Below, piece by piece: positions 34,336 to 43,417 of a stretch of 64,000 nt of DNA; the first letter of the stretch is position 1, and each line of letters begins with the position of its first letter. The notes under the pieces are model-generated. The model had not been told where the DNA came from and did no database searches. It saw only the letters and a program-made list of their open reading frames with translations. Origin of the DNA: Planktothrix tepida PCC 9214 (GTDB lineage: Bacteria > Cyanobacteriota > Cyanobacteriia > Cyanobacteriales > Microcoleaceae). The stretch spans positions 1,471,269-1,535,268 of the forward strand of contig NZ_LN889782.1 of NCBI RefSeq assembly GCF_900009145.1. The letters are read 5' to 3'. A program made the position numbers and the translations under genes.

Positions 34336-34680
34336 CTAGCCAATGGTGACTTGAGAGGTATCGACGCTAAGGGCTCCGGGTTGGAATTGGGCAATATTGA
34401 CGGCTTTTTCCAGAAAACCTGGGCTGGGAACTTTTCCTTTGAGAATAACGGTTCCCCCTTTTTGAGCGACCCACAAGGAACCAATATCATCGAGTTCAGG
34501 ATCTTCGTCAAAGGCTAAGACAACCCGTTTCGCCAGACCGCTTTCGTCATATTCTCCCGCAATTCCAATACGTTCTGGAGGAAGGGAAGTATTGGCTGCG
34601 GCTTGTTGTACCGTATCGTTAGACGGTTTACTGGGAACTTCACCGGTAAGGGTGCCAAAAATACGTTCAAACCATCCCAT
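34336..34680 (-). CDS. BON-like small protein, hypothetical
   Basis: A 114-aa soluble protein. The C-terminal 50 residues (SLWVAQKGGTVILKGKVPSPGFLEKAVNIAQ...ALSVDTSQVTI) resemble a BON domain, a fold for lipid or osmotic-stress functions. The N-terminus MGWFERIFGTLTGEVP is an amphipathic helix of the kind seen on membrane-docking proteins. It sits just downstream of the membrane kinase gene (start 34680, kinase stop at 34722) in the same direction. Confidence 0.55.
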   Translation of the reverse strand: MGWFERIFGTLTGEVPSKPSNDTVQQAAANTSLPPERIGIAGEYDESGLAKRVVLAFDEDPELDDIGSLWVAQKGGTVILKGKVPSPGFLEKAVNIAQFQPGALSVDTSQVTIG

Positions 34681-34721
34681 AAAATTAAATATCCTACATT
34701 GCTTAATAAGATGAATTCAGT

Positions 34722-36173
34722 CTAGTGGAGATTGGATTGAGAAGCAAGCCATTTTTGCAATTCTTGTTTTAACCAGTTTAATTCTTCTTCGGGTAATTGA
34801 TGTCCAAAACGATAGGTTTTGCGACGGGATAAAAAGAAAATATTCGGTTCCTGAGTAACGATTTCCAAACTCGGATAATAATTACCTTTATCATCGGTTG
34901 TTCTAATTAAATTAATTTGTTGGATTTGGGAAATATCTCCTTGCTTATGAATGGGGAAATAGGAATACCAAAAGATATTAAATTTTTTGTTTTTAAAATT
35001 AAGTTGAACTTTTTCAAAAGGTTTATAATCCAAAAAAGCTTTATAAATTAATAATCCTAGAGTTACAGGAATTCCCAATAATGTTAAATAAAATAGAATG
35101 ATTAAACTTGAATTAATTTCTGTAAAGATAGAGGGTTCTATAACTCTATACAGGGGGGAAGTGATTAAAGCAGCGATCGCGCTTAAACCTAATATTTTAA
35201 TAGGCATAGCTCCCGGAATGAATTGTAACCCTCTTTTAATGCCCTGAATCGGATTGCCTAAAATTTTCTGAAGGGGAGAAATATATTGTAAGGAAAACTG
35301 AGAGGGAATATTAACGTTAAATTCGTTGGAAGATTGAGATAACTGGATAGAAGGTTCAGAGTTAGTTTTTGAAGGAAATTTAGGTTTATAATTTAAAGCA
35401 TATAAAGCCACTTGAGTTGAGGAAAACCGAGAGGTTACTGCGGGTTCTATTAAGGTTTCTAACCACTTTTGAAAGGCGGGATCTAGGATGTCCCCGTTAA
35501 ACTTCATTTTAAAGTTTTCTTGGGGTAATTCGGCTGGAGGAATTCCGGTTAACAGATGAATTAATGTGGCTCCTAGCGCATATAAATCGGAAGCAGGAAC
35601 CGCTAAACCTCCAAATTGTTCAATGGGAGTATAACCAAAGGTTCCAACAACAGTAAAGGTTGACCCTGGAGTTCTAGGTTGAAGTTGAACTGCGCCTAAA
35701 TCAATTAAATAAATATGATGATCTTCTCCCCAAATTAAATTACTCGGTTTAAGATCTCGATGCAATACCGGCGGATGAAGTTGATGTAAATAATTTAAAA
35801 TTTCTAAGACTTCAAAAGCTATCCAGTAGAGTTGTTGTTGGGTAAAGCGATGATTTCCTTCTAATTTCTCTTTTAAGGAGGAACCGGGAATATATGCGGT
35901 CACTAAAGCAAACCAGACATTCTGATCATCCAGGGAAAAATAATCTCGATATTTAACTAAGCGAGGATGATTTAATTGTTTTAAAATTTGGGCTTCACGT
36001 TCTAATAATTTTAAATCTTCCCATTGCATTGAACCTCCCAACGCCAATAATTTGACAACGGCTTTATCCTTCAGCATTAAGTCATCTGCTAACCAAGTTT
36101 GGCGAACAGGATTCTCATTGAGTTGGCGTTTGAGTCGAAACCGACGGTTAAGTAGAGTTCCCGCAGTCAGCAT
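34722..36173 (-). CDS. Membrane Ser/Thr protein kinase, atypical P-loop
   Basis: A 483-aa Hanks-type kinase. The catalytic loop VLHRDLKPSNLIW and the metal motif LIDLGAVQ (DLG for DFG) are present, followed by GTFGYTPIEQF and the APE-like region. The VAIK-type Lys is AVVKLL. The glycine-rich loop is weak (LLNRRFRLKRQLNENPVRQTW, with no GXGXXG). Two membrane helices lie at about residues 320-345 and 360-388, and an extra soluble domain follows. The ATG at 36173 was chosen. Its substrates are unknown. The BON-like gene is next in the same direction. Confidence 0.85.
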   Translation of the reverse strand: MLTAGTLLNRRFRLKRQLNENPVRQTWLADDLMLKDKAVVKLLALGGSMQWEDLKLLEREAQILKQLNHPRLVKYRDYFSLDDQNVWFALVTAYIPGSSLKEKLEGNHRFTQQQLYWIAFEVLEILNYLHQLHPPVLHRDLKPSNLIWGEDHHIYLIDLGAVQLQPRTPGSTFTVVGTFGYTPIEQFGGLAVPASDLYALGATLIHLLTGIPPAELPQENFKMKFNGDILDPAFQKWLETLIEPAVTSRFSSTQVALYALNYKPKFPSKTNSEPSIQLSQSSNEFNVNIPSQFSLQYISPLQKILGNPIQGIKRGLQFIPGAMPIKILGLSAIAALITSPLYRVIEPSIFTEINSSLIILFYLTLLGIPVTLGLLIYKAFLDYKPFEKVQLNFKNKKFNIFWYSYFPIHKQGDISQIQQINLIRTTDDKGNYYPSLEIVTQEPNIFFLSRRKTYRFGHQLPEEELNWLKQELQKWLASQSNLH

Positions 36174-36379
36174 TATCCCCAAAAAATACAAGTTTATATG
36201 ATATTGTAGCTAAAAATTCCTGTTGAGTGAAGGTCTTATTATAAAAAAATTGAGTTTTTATTATTTAAACTTGATTTAAACTTGAAAAATATTTTAAAGG
36301 ATTATAATTTCTGTTAAGATGACTCTCAGGTCAACAAAAATGGCACAATAGAAGCAAATTGAACAGGAATTCTTGAAAT

Positions 36380-37717
36380 ATGAGTGATTCCAAAATAGCA
36401 CCTTTGATGATTCTCAAAGACGTTGGTAAATCCTATCAACAGCCCAATGGACAGCAAATTCCAATTCTTAATAACATTAACTTAGAATTGCGCCGAGGTG
36501 AAATCATCGCTTTATTAGGGCCTTCGGGTTCAGGAAAATCAACATTAATGCGAATGATTGCTGGCTTAATTTCTCCCACCCAGGGACAAGTTATTTGTCA
36601 TGGAAAACCTTTAATGGGTATTAATCCAGGGGTAGCAATTGTATTTCAAAGCTTTGCCCTTTACCCTTGGTTAACGGTTTTAGAAAATGTTGAATTAGGA
36701 TTAAAAGCCAGGGGATTTCCGCTAGATTGGCGACGACAAAAAGCCCTAAAAATGATAGATATTATTGGGTTAGATGGATTTGAAAATGCTTATCCAAAGG
36801 AACTATCCGGGGGAATGCGGCAACGAGTTGGGTTTGCTAGAGCTTTAGCGGTTGAACCGGAGTTATTGTGTATGGATGAACCGTTCTCGGCTTTAGATGT
36901 TTTAACCGCAGAAAACTTGCGAATTGAACTTTTAGATTTATGGTTAGAAAAACGCATTCCGACCGAGGCTATTTTAATTGTAACGCACGGGATTGAAGAA
37001 GCGATTACCTTAGCAGATCGTGTTATTGTTTTAGGTCGAAATCCAGGGCGAATTCGGGCGAATTTACCGATTAAATTAAATCATTATCGAGATCGTAAAA
37101 GTGCCAGTTTTCAAGCCTTAGTTGATCAGGTTTATAAAATTCTAACTAATCCCGATTTAGAAACCTTAGAATCTCAAATAAGCCTCACCACAGCCCCTAA
37201 TAATACTCCGAATAAATATCAATCTTTACCCTATGTGCGTATTGGTTCTATTGCGGGTTTATTAGAACTTTTAGAAGACCGACAAAATCCTGATTTATAT
37301 CGTTTAGGGCAAGAACTACAACTGGAAGTTGATGATTTACTCCCCATTGTAGAAGCAGCAAAATTTATGGATTTAATCGCAATTCGAGAAGGAGATTTGA
37401 ACCTGAAACCCATTGCCCTAGAGTTTATTCAGGGAAATATTGACCAGCGCAAACAAATTATTCGTCAACAATTACTTCAACATATTCGGCTCGTTCAACA
37501 AATTTACAACCTATGTCACTCGAAACAAAATCATCGGATTCCTGAAGATTTAGTGTTAGATATTTTGAATAATCATTTTAGCCCTAAAGAAGCTCAAAGA
37601 CAGTTAAATACAGCGATTGACTGGGGACGTTATGCAGAACTTTATGCCTATGATGAACCCAGTGGGGAAATCTTTTTAGAAACATCTGATTTTAGTTCAA
37701 TAACACCGGAGGGATAA
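36380..37717 (+). CDS. NitT/TauT-type ABC transporter ATPase with C-terminal AAA-associated domain
   Basis: A 445-aa ATPase. Walker A GPSGSGKST, the Q-loop FQSFALYPWLTV, the signature LSGGMRQRVGFARA and Walker B LLCMDEPFSALD are intact. The first 270 residues are the NrtD/SsuB/TauB type. The last 170 residues are the AAA-associated domain seen on some nitrate/sulfonate/bicarbonate ABC ATPases (LLELLEDR..LYRLGQELQLEVDDLLPIVEAA), likely a regulatory or docking domain. It starts the operon with the fused permease 5 bp downstream. The transported molecule is unknown, and no binding-protein gene is nearby. Confidence 0.9.
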   Translation: MSDSKIAPLMILKDVGKSYQQPNGQQIPILNNINLELRRGEIIALLGPSGSGKSTLMRMIAGLISPTQGQVICHGKPLMGINPGVAIVFQSFALYPWLTVLENVELGLKARGFPLDWRRQKALKMIDIIGLDGFENAYPKELSGGMRQRVGFARALAVEPELLCMDEPFSALDVLTAENLRIELLDLWLEKRIPTEAILIVTHGIEEAITLADRVIVLGRNPGRIRANLPIKLNHYRDRKSASFQALVDQVYKILTNPDLETLESQISLTTAPNNTPNKYQSLPYVRIGSIAGLLELLEDRQNPDLYRLGQELQLEVDDLLPIVEAAKFMDLIAIREGDLNLKPIALEFIQGNIDQRKQIIRQQLLQHIRLVQQIYNLCHSKQNHRIPEDLVLDILNNHFSPKEAQRQLNTAIDWGRYAELYAYDEPSGEIFLETSDFSSITPEG

Positions 37718-37722
37718 ACAAT

Positions 37723-39450
37723 ATGACGAGATCTCTTACTCCTAAAAATCAAACCTTAGATCGTTCTCGCTTGACCTGGCAAGATGGTTTATTAATTCTA
37801 GTAGTTATTACCATCTTATTAGTCATTGTTCGCACCGCTTCCCAATTTGTAGGAGATTATAAACCGGATGTCAGAATCTCCACCCATTTAGAGCAACTTC
37901 CCAGTTATACTGCTCAAACCTTATTAAGAATGGGATGTGCTTATTTTTTATCCTTAATTTTTAGTTTAGTTTATGCCTATTCTGCTTATCGTTCTTCCTT
38001 GGCTGCTAAAATCTTAATTCCCCTTTTAGATATTTTACAATCGATTCCCGTTTTATCTTTTTTACCGGGGGTTGTACTCGCTTTAATTTCCTTATTCCCA
38101 GGTCAAAGAATCGGAGTTGAATTAGCTGCTATTCTGTTAATTTTTACGGGGATGACTTGGAATTTAGTTTTTAGTTTTTATCAATCTTTGTCGAGTATTC
38201 CTAAAGAATTATTAGAAGTTGCTACGGTCTATCATCTCAATGCTTGGCAACGGTTTTGGTCAGTAGAATTACCTTCGGGAATCTTAGGATTAGTTTGGAA
38301 TAGTGTGATGTCCGTTGCTGGGGGATGGTTTTTTTTGATGGCAATTGAATCCTTTACATTAGGGACTCACAGTTTCCGCCTTCCGGGTTTAGGATCATTT
38401 TTAGCTCAAGCTTCTGATCAAGGTGATTTCATCTCTATTGCTTGGGGATTAGGGGTTTTAATTGGAATTATTATTATTCTGGATTTTTTGGTCTGGAAGC
38501 CATTAATTGCTTGGGCAGAAAAATTTAAGTTAGAAATGGTTGAATCCCAAAATGTTCCTCAATCCATTGTATTAGATTTCCTGCGACGTTCCCCAACTTG
38601 GAGAATTTTAACTGAACGCTTTAGTCAGCTTTGGTCAGAAAAAATGAGTCAGACTATCGGAAAAACTGATCTTCATCTTACCGCCGTTTTACCCTCAAAA
38701 TCCTATCCAAATTGGGGGACTGATCTATTCTTAACCGGGTTTGGATTTATGATTTTATGGGGAACTTGGGAAGGAGTTATTTTATTACAAAAATTAGAGT
38801 TTCAAGACTGGAAGCAAGTGATTACAGGTGCTATTTTAACCGCTTTACGGGTTGTGATTGCCTTATGTTTATCTTTATTATGGACTGTACCTGTGGGAGT
38901 TGCCATTGGTCGAAATCCTCGACTAGCCCAAAGTTTACAACCCTTAGTTCAAATTGCGGCATCTGTTCCAGCAACGGCATTATTTCCGGTCTTATTACTA
39001 TTTTTAGCTCGTTTAGGAGGAGGATTACAAATTGGTTCAGTAGCACTGATGATGTTAGGAACAATGTGGTATATCTTATTTAATGTGATTGCAGGGGCGC
39101 AGGCTATTCCCTCAGAATTATTTGAAGCCGCTAATATTTATAAACTTTCGTTAATATACCGATGGAAAACAGTAATTTTACCCGGAATTTTTCCCTATTT
39201 AATTACAGGCATGATTACGGCTGTTGGTGGGGCATGGAATGCTAGTATTGTCAGTGAATATGTTCAGTTTCAAAATCAAACCTTAACCACTCCCGGATTA
39301 GGATCTCTGATTTCTAAAGCCACAGAAACAGGGAACTATCCTTTATTATTTGCTTCTACGGGTGTGATGTCGTTATTAGTCGTCTTAACAAACCGTTTGA
39401 TCTGGCGGAAATTATATCAATTTGCTCGCTCAAAATACCAACTATTGTAA
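37723..39450 (+). CDS. ABC transporter permease, two fused halves
   Basis: A 575-aa permease made of two BPD_transp_1 domains in one chain. Each half has about five or six helices and an EAA loop that contacts the ATPase: EVATVYHLNAWQRFWSVELPSGILG and EAANIYKLSLIYRWKTVILPGIFP. A linker of about 60 residues joins them. Most NitT/TauT permeases have one domain and dimerise. Fusion is found in some cyanobacterial systems. The gene follows the ATPase at 5 bp, so the pair is one operon. Substrate is unknown; nitrate, sulfonate and similar anions are typical for the family. Confidence 0.9.
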   Translation: MTRSLTPKNQTLDRSRLTWQDGLLILVVITILLVIVRTASQFVGDYKPDVRISTHLEQLPSYTAQTLLRMGCAYFLSLIFSLVYAYSAYRSSLAAKILIPLLDILQSIPVLSFLPGVVLALISLFPGQRIGVELAAILLIFTGMTWNLVFSFYQSLSSIPKELLEVATVYHLNAWQRFWSVELPSGILGLVWNSVMSVAGGWFFLMAIESFTLGTHSFRLPGLGSFLAQASDQGDFISIAWGLGVLIGIIIILDFLVWKPLIAWAEKFKLEMVESQNVPQSIVLDFLRRSPTWRILTERFSQLWSEKMSQTIGKTDLHLTAVLPSKSYPNWGTDLFLTGFGFMILWGTWEGVILLQKLEFQDWKQVITGAILTALRVVIALCLSLLWTVPVGVAIGRNPRLAQSLQPLVQIAASVPATALFPVLLLFLARLGGGLQIGSVALMMLGTMWYILFNVIAGAQAIPSELFEAANIYKLSLIYRWKTVILPGIFPYLITGMITAVGGAWNASIVSEYVQFQNQTLTTPGLGSLISKATETGNYPLLFASTGVMSLLVVLTNRLIWRKLYQFARSKYQLL

Positions 39451-39460
39451 TTATTAACCC

Positions 39461-39546
39461 TTTTTCCTTCGTAGTGAGGTGTTCACGCCTCATCTTTATC
39501 TTTAAGTAAGATATTGAGGCGTAAACGCCTCACTAAGAAGGAAAAA
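39461..39546. repeat. Large inverted repeat with nested palindromes
   Basis: Two 32-bp arms (39461-39492 and 39515-39546) match at 29 of 32 positions as inverted copies, with a 22-bp loop. Each arm contains its own near-palindrome TGAGGCGTTTACGCCTCA. The repeat sits between convergent genes (permease and DUF1830), and its outer ends are T5 and A5, so it can also act as a bidirectional terminator. It looks like a MITE or a dispersed cyanobacterial repeat. Confidence 0.8.
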
Positions 39547-39548
39547 CG

Positions 39549-39809
39549 TTATTCAGTTTCTTCAACTTTTAAGGAATTACAAGGGATTTTTTCAAGTTCA
39601 ATTCGGGTCGGATCTCCACTGGAATAAACTTCTAAATCTGTGTGAGATTCGCCCACAAATATGCAATATTCTCCAGGAAAAACAACCCGTTCAAAATAAC
39701 CCCGAATTGTACTTTGCAAACGAAGAATTTGCACCTGTCTAGTGGGGTTTTTATAACTACATAAAATTTCAGTCTTAAGGGAATCTACAGGCAAGTGTAC
39801 TGTTTGCAT
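39549..39809 (-). CDS. DUF1830 protein
   Basis: An 86-aa protein with the DUF1830 pattern ILCSYKNPTRQVQILRL and the YFERVVFPGEYCIFVGESHTDLEVY middle. The family is small and largely cyanobacterial, with no known function. It is a beta-rich, soluble protein. It is convergent with the ABC permease and separated from it by the inverted repeat. Confidence 0.82.
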   Translation of the reverse strand: MQTVHLPVDSLKTEILCSYKNPTRQVQILRLQSTIRGYFERVVFPGEYCIFVGESHTDLEVYSSGDPTRIELEKIPCNSLKVEETE

Positions 39810-40119
39810 GGTGTTTTATTAAAGTGAGGTTTTAAAGGACTGTTTTCAAATTTCTTAACTTTTCAGTTAAGGGTAAGGGAGAAGGAGAGGGAAAGGGAAA
39901 GAGTCCCAAGCCCAATTAGAAATCAGAAACGTCATCTATGACTTTAGATAGATTTGTCCTGATGGTTCTCTACAACCTTGATGGCAATGATTAATCTTGT
40001 GATGTTATCAAATCATCATAACTTAACAATTTATGAATTAAGTTATGTTAACTATATTATACACTTATTAACTCAGTTGCAACAAGGGAAAAGTTGTCAG
40101 AATCATCAACACAATTTCT
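39810..40119. other. Intergenic, no gene seen
   Basis: The 310-bp stretch upstream of DUF1830 and downstream of the RND gene is AT-rich with a purine-rich run (39868-39902). One 68-aa frame has no family likeness and overlaps the RND gene. The DUF1830 promoter should lie here; no clear box was found. Confidence 0.45.
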
Positions 40120-43100
40120 TTATAAATTTCGGGTTTTATCCGAACTGTGTGAAGATTTTGTTGAGTGATCCCCAGAATAGATAACAGACTGAACCTTACC
40201 GTTTCCATTGCTACTCCCATTTCCATTAGAATAAGATCCCCTGTCTGTATTCAAGGTGACATTTTCCCAATCTTGGGGTTGAGAATTATGTCCCATCAAG
40301 CGGGATTGCAGACTTGTGGCAATGACATAAAAAACCGGAATAATATATAAACTCAGAAACGTTGAGACAAACATTCCCCCCATCACAGCCATTCCAATTG
40401 CTACTCGGCTCCCCGCCCCTGCCCCTGTCGCAAACGCCAAAGGTAAAACCCCTAAAATGGTCGATAAAGCTGTCATCATAATCGGTCGAAATCGTAACCG
40501 ACAAGCTTCTAAGGCTGCTTTTTGAATGGATAACCCCTGTTCTCGGAGTTGGTTGGCAAATTCTACAATTAAAATTGAGTTTTTAGTGGCTAATCCAATT
40601 AACATAATTAACCCAATCCGACTATAAGCATTTAAGTCTAATTGTGCAATCCATAAAGCTCCAAATGCGCCTAATAACGACAAAGGGACGGCTAATAAAA
40701 TAATAATGGGGTCAATATAACTTTCAAATTGGGCAGCTAAGGTGAGGAAAATAAAGATTAAGGCGAGAGCAAAAATAAAGTTAGTGGCTTGACCCGCTTC
40801 TCGAAATTCTAAAGATTCTCCAGAGTAAGCCGTTTGCATTCCCGGAGGTAAAATTTCTTTCGCTAAATTTTCTAATGCCTTTAACGCTGCTCCTAAACTC
40901 ACTCCTGGTGCAGGACTGCCTTCTAAAGTTGCTGAGCGAAAGCGATTAAAGTGGCTGATTTGAGGCGGTGTTGTGGCCGTTGAAATCGTGACTAAATTAC
41001 TTAAAGCAATCATTTCTCCCTGTTGGGAACGCACATATAATTCCTTTAAATCTTCGGGATTCGCTCGATACTTTTCATCGGATCGAACCACAACTTCATA
41101 ACGTTGATTTCCCTGATTAAAATTCGTAATTTCTTGACCGCCGACTAAAATTTGTAAGGTTCGAGCTATATCCTGTACCGAAACCCCTAAATTTCCGGCT
41201 TGGGAACGATCAACCGTTAGGGTTAATTCCGGTTTATTGAGTTTTAAATTGGTGTCAATATTGACTAATTCAGGTAAATCTCGCGCCCGAATTACAAAGT
41301 CTTGGGACACTTGGGCTAATTGTTCTAAATCATTGCCTTGTAAAACAAATTGTATCGGTTGACCTTGACCTCCTCCAGGTAATCCCCCCGGATTAGTGGG
41401 GAAGACTAAAGCATCAGTAATTGTTGAAAATTTACCTAATAATTGCTTAACCAGAGATTGTTGAGATTGTTCTGGTTTTGTCCGTTCAGACCAAGGAATT
41501 AAACGGGCAAAAGAAAATCCTGTATTGGCTTGGGCTGCCCCTCGGCTAGAACCAGCAATGGCAAAGTAACTTTCAACTTCGGGTACTTGGCTGAAGATTT
41601 TTTCAACCTGCTGTACTACGCGATTTGTATAGTTTAAACTAACCCCTTCTGGAGCCGTAATTGGAGTAAAAATTCGACCTCGATCTTCAGTGGGTAAAAA
41701 CCCTTGAGGTAATTGTAAGAATAACCAAACTGTTAATCCTAAAGACGCAATAAATCCTAAAATTAGAATCGGTTTCAATCCCATTAATACTCGGAGAGTC
41801 CAAGCATAAATGCTAGTAATTTTATTCAAAACCCATTCAAATAAATCCAAGGGTAAAGCTAGGAGTTTCATCAATCCCCTACGCTGGGTTTCATGACGTA
41901 ATAAACGGGCAGAAAGGGGAGGGGCTAAGGTTAAGGCAACAATACTTGAAAAAACAACAGAAGCTGCTAAAGTTAAAGCAAATTCATTAAATAATCGTCC
42001 ACTGGTTCCACCCGCAAAGGCAACGGGGACAAATACCGCAACTAAAACAACTGTGGTTGCAATCACCGCAAACACCACTTCTCCGACGGCTGCAAAGGTC
42101 GCAGGAAAAGGTTCGAGCCGTTTTTCTTCCATATAACGGATGATATTTTCTAAGACCACAATCGTATCATCTACGACTAAACCCGTTGCTAAGGTTAAGG
42201 CAAATAGGGTTAAGGTATTAATGGAAAATCCCAGGAAAAACATGACACTAAATGCACCAATTAAAGAAATGGGAATGGTAATCGCTGGAATTAAAGTTGC
42301 TCTCCAATTTCTCAAGAATAAAAAGATAATTAAAACTACCAGTCCAATCGAAATTAACAAACTAATCCAAACTTCTTCAATCGCCAGTTCTACAAACTCA
42401 GAATAATCCACGGCAATTTGATAACTGACTCCTTCGGGGAAACTTTTTTCTAATTCGGCTAATTTTGCTTTAATCCCATGGGCTACTTCTATTAAATTCG
42501 CATCAGAAAGTTTACTAATTCCTAATGAAACAGCAGGAGTTCCCTTAAAACGGGCAATAACTCGATCATCTTCTGCCCCAATTTCCGCCCGTCCAATGTC
42601 TCGAATTCTAATTTGCGCTCCATTCTCATTGCGTTTAATAATTAAGTCTTCATAATCTTGGGGAGTTTGTAAACGACCTAAAGTTCTCACTGGATATTCC
42701 GTTTCTTTTCCTTCAATTCGGCCACTGGGAATTTCAACGTTTTGTCTTCTTAAGGCTTGTTCAACGTCTAAAGCGGTAATTTGACGGGCTGCCATTTGTA
42801 CCGGATCTAACCATAATCGCATGGCATAGCGACGTTCTCCTGAAATCGAAATACTGTTAACTCCATCAACAGTTTCTAAAGCATTTTTAATATAAAGATC
42901 TGCGTAATTACTTAACTCTAAAGGAGATAAAGTTTTAGCAAAAAAGGCAATCCATAAAATTCTTTCATCATCTCCTGATCGCTTTTCTACTACAGGTTCA
43001 TCGACTTCATCGGGTAAGTTTCTGGCCCCTCTGGCTACCCGACTTCTCACTTCTTGGGCGGCGACTTCTAAATCTCGATTTAATTCAAATTGAACCGAAA

Positions 43101-43368
43101 TAGAACTACTTCCTTCTCGACTACTGGAGGTTAATGTTTTAATGCCAGCAATGCCGTTAATTTGTGCTTCTAAAATTTCCGTAACTTCCGTTTCCACTAC
43201 CTGTGGACTCGCCCCTGGATAGCTCGTTGTCACGGTAACAATGGGCGGATCAATTTTAGGATATTCCTGCACGGGAAGGCGAGTATAACCCACGATTCCT
43301 AAAATAATAATCAGCAACGAACAAACCGAAGCAAAAACAGGCCTTTTAATAAAAAAATTAGTAAACAT
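40120..43368 (-). CDS. RND efflux pump, AcrB/HAE1 type
   Basis: A 1082-aa inner-membrane proton-driven exporter. Twelve helices are expected. The N-terminus MFTNFFIKRPVFASV is the family standard. The proton-relay Asp pair is in TGLVVDDTIVVLENI (around residue 405), and the Lys of the far helix is in GLATKNSILIVEFANQL. The periplasmic loops include YPGASPQVVETEV. The tail is a low-complexity SNGNG/SSHSSDK stretch. It is the last gene of the padR - adaptor - RND operon. It would need a TolC-type channel. Confidence 0.94.
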   Translation of the reverse strand: MFTNFFIKRPVFASVCSLLIIILGIVGYTRLPVQEYPKIDPPIVTVTTSYPGASPQVVETEVTEILEAQINGIAGIKTLTSSSREGSSSISVQFELNRDLEVAAQEVRSRVARGARNLPDEVDEPVVEKRSGDDERILWIAFFAKTLSPLELSNYADLYIKNALETVDGVNSISISGERRYAMRLWLDPVQMAARQITALDVEQALRRQNVEIPSGRIEGKETEYPVRTLGRLQTPQDYEDLIIKRNENGAQIRIRDIGRAEIGAEDDRVIARFKGTPAVSLGISKLSDANLIEVAHGIKAKLAELEKSFPEGVSYQIAVDYSEFVELAIEEVWISLLISIGLVVLIIFLFLRNWRATLIPAITIPISLIGAFSVMFFLGFSINTLTLFALTLATGLVVDDTIVVLENIIRYMEEKRLEPFPATFAAVGEVVFAVIATTVVLVAVFVPVAFAGGTSGRLFNEFALTLAASVVFSSIVALTLAPPLSARLLRHETQRRGLMKLLALPLDLFEWVLNKITSIYAWTLRVLMGLKPILILGFIASLGLTVWLFLQLPQGFLPTEDRGRIFTPITAPEGVSLNYTNRVVQQVEKIFSQVPEVESYFAIAGSSRGAAQANTGFSFARLIPWSERTKPEQSQQSLVKQLLGKFSTITDALVFPTNPGGLPGGGQGQPIQFVLQGNDLEQLAQVSQDFVIRARDLPELVNIDTNLKLNKPELTLTVDRSQAGNLGVSVQDIARTLQILVGGQEITNFNQGNQRYEVVVRSDEKYRANPEDLKELYVRSQQGEMIALSNLVTISTATTPPQISHFNRFRSATLEGSPAPGVSLGAALKALENLAKEILPPGMQTAYSGESLEFREAGQATNFIFALALIFIFLTLAAQFESYIDPIIILLAVPLSLLGAFGALWIAQLDLNAYSRIGLIMLIGLATKNSILIVEFANQLREQGLSIQKAALEACRLRFRPIMMTALSTILGVLPLAFATGAGAGSRVAIGMAVMGGMFVSTFLSLYIIPVFYVIATSLQSRLMGHNSQPQDWENVTLNTDRGSYSNGNGSSNGNGKVQSVIYSGDHSTKSSHSSDKTRNL

Positions 43369-43372
43369 AATA

Positions 43373-43400
43373 TCAGTTATCAGTTATCAGTTATCAGTTA
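43373..43400. repeat. Heptamer array (TCAGTTA)4
   Basis: Four perfect copies of TCAGTTA and one degenerate copy (TCGGTGA) fill the gap between the adaptor stop and the RND start codon, inside the operon. Confidence 0.9.
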
Positions 43401-43417
43401 TCGGTGATTACTACTTT

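Noticed and set aside
39978..40184. 68-aa frame downstream of the RND gene
   Set aside because: It overlaps the RND 3' end on the opposite strand, has no ribosome site and reads as non-coding.
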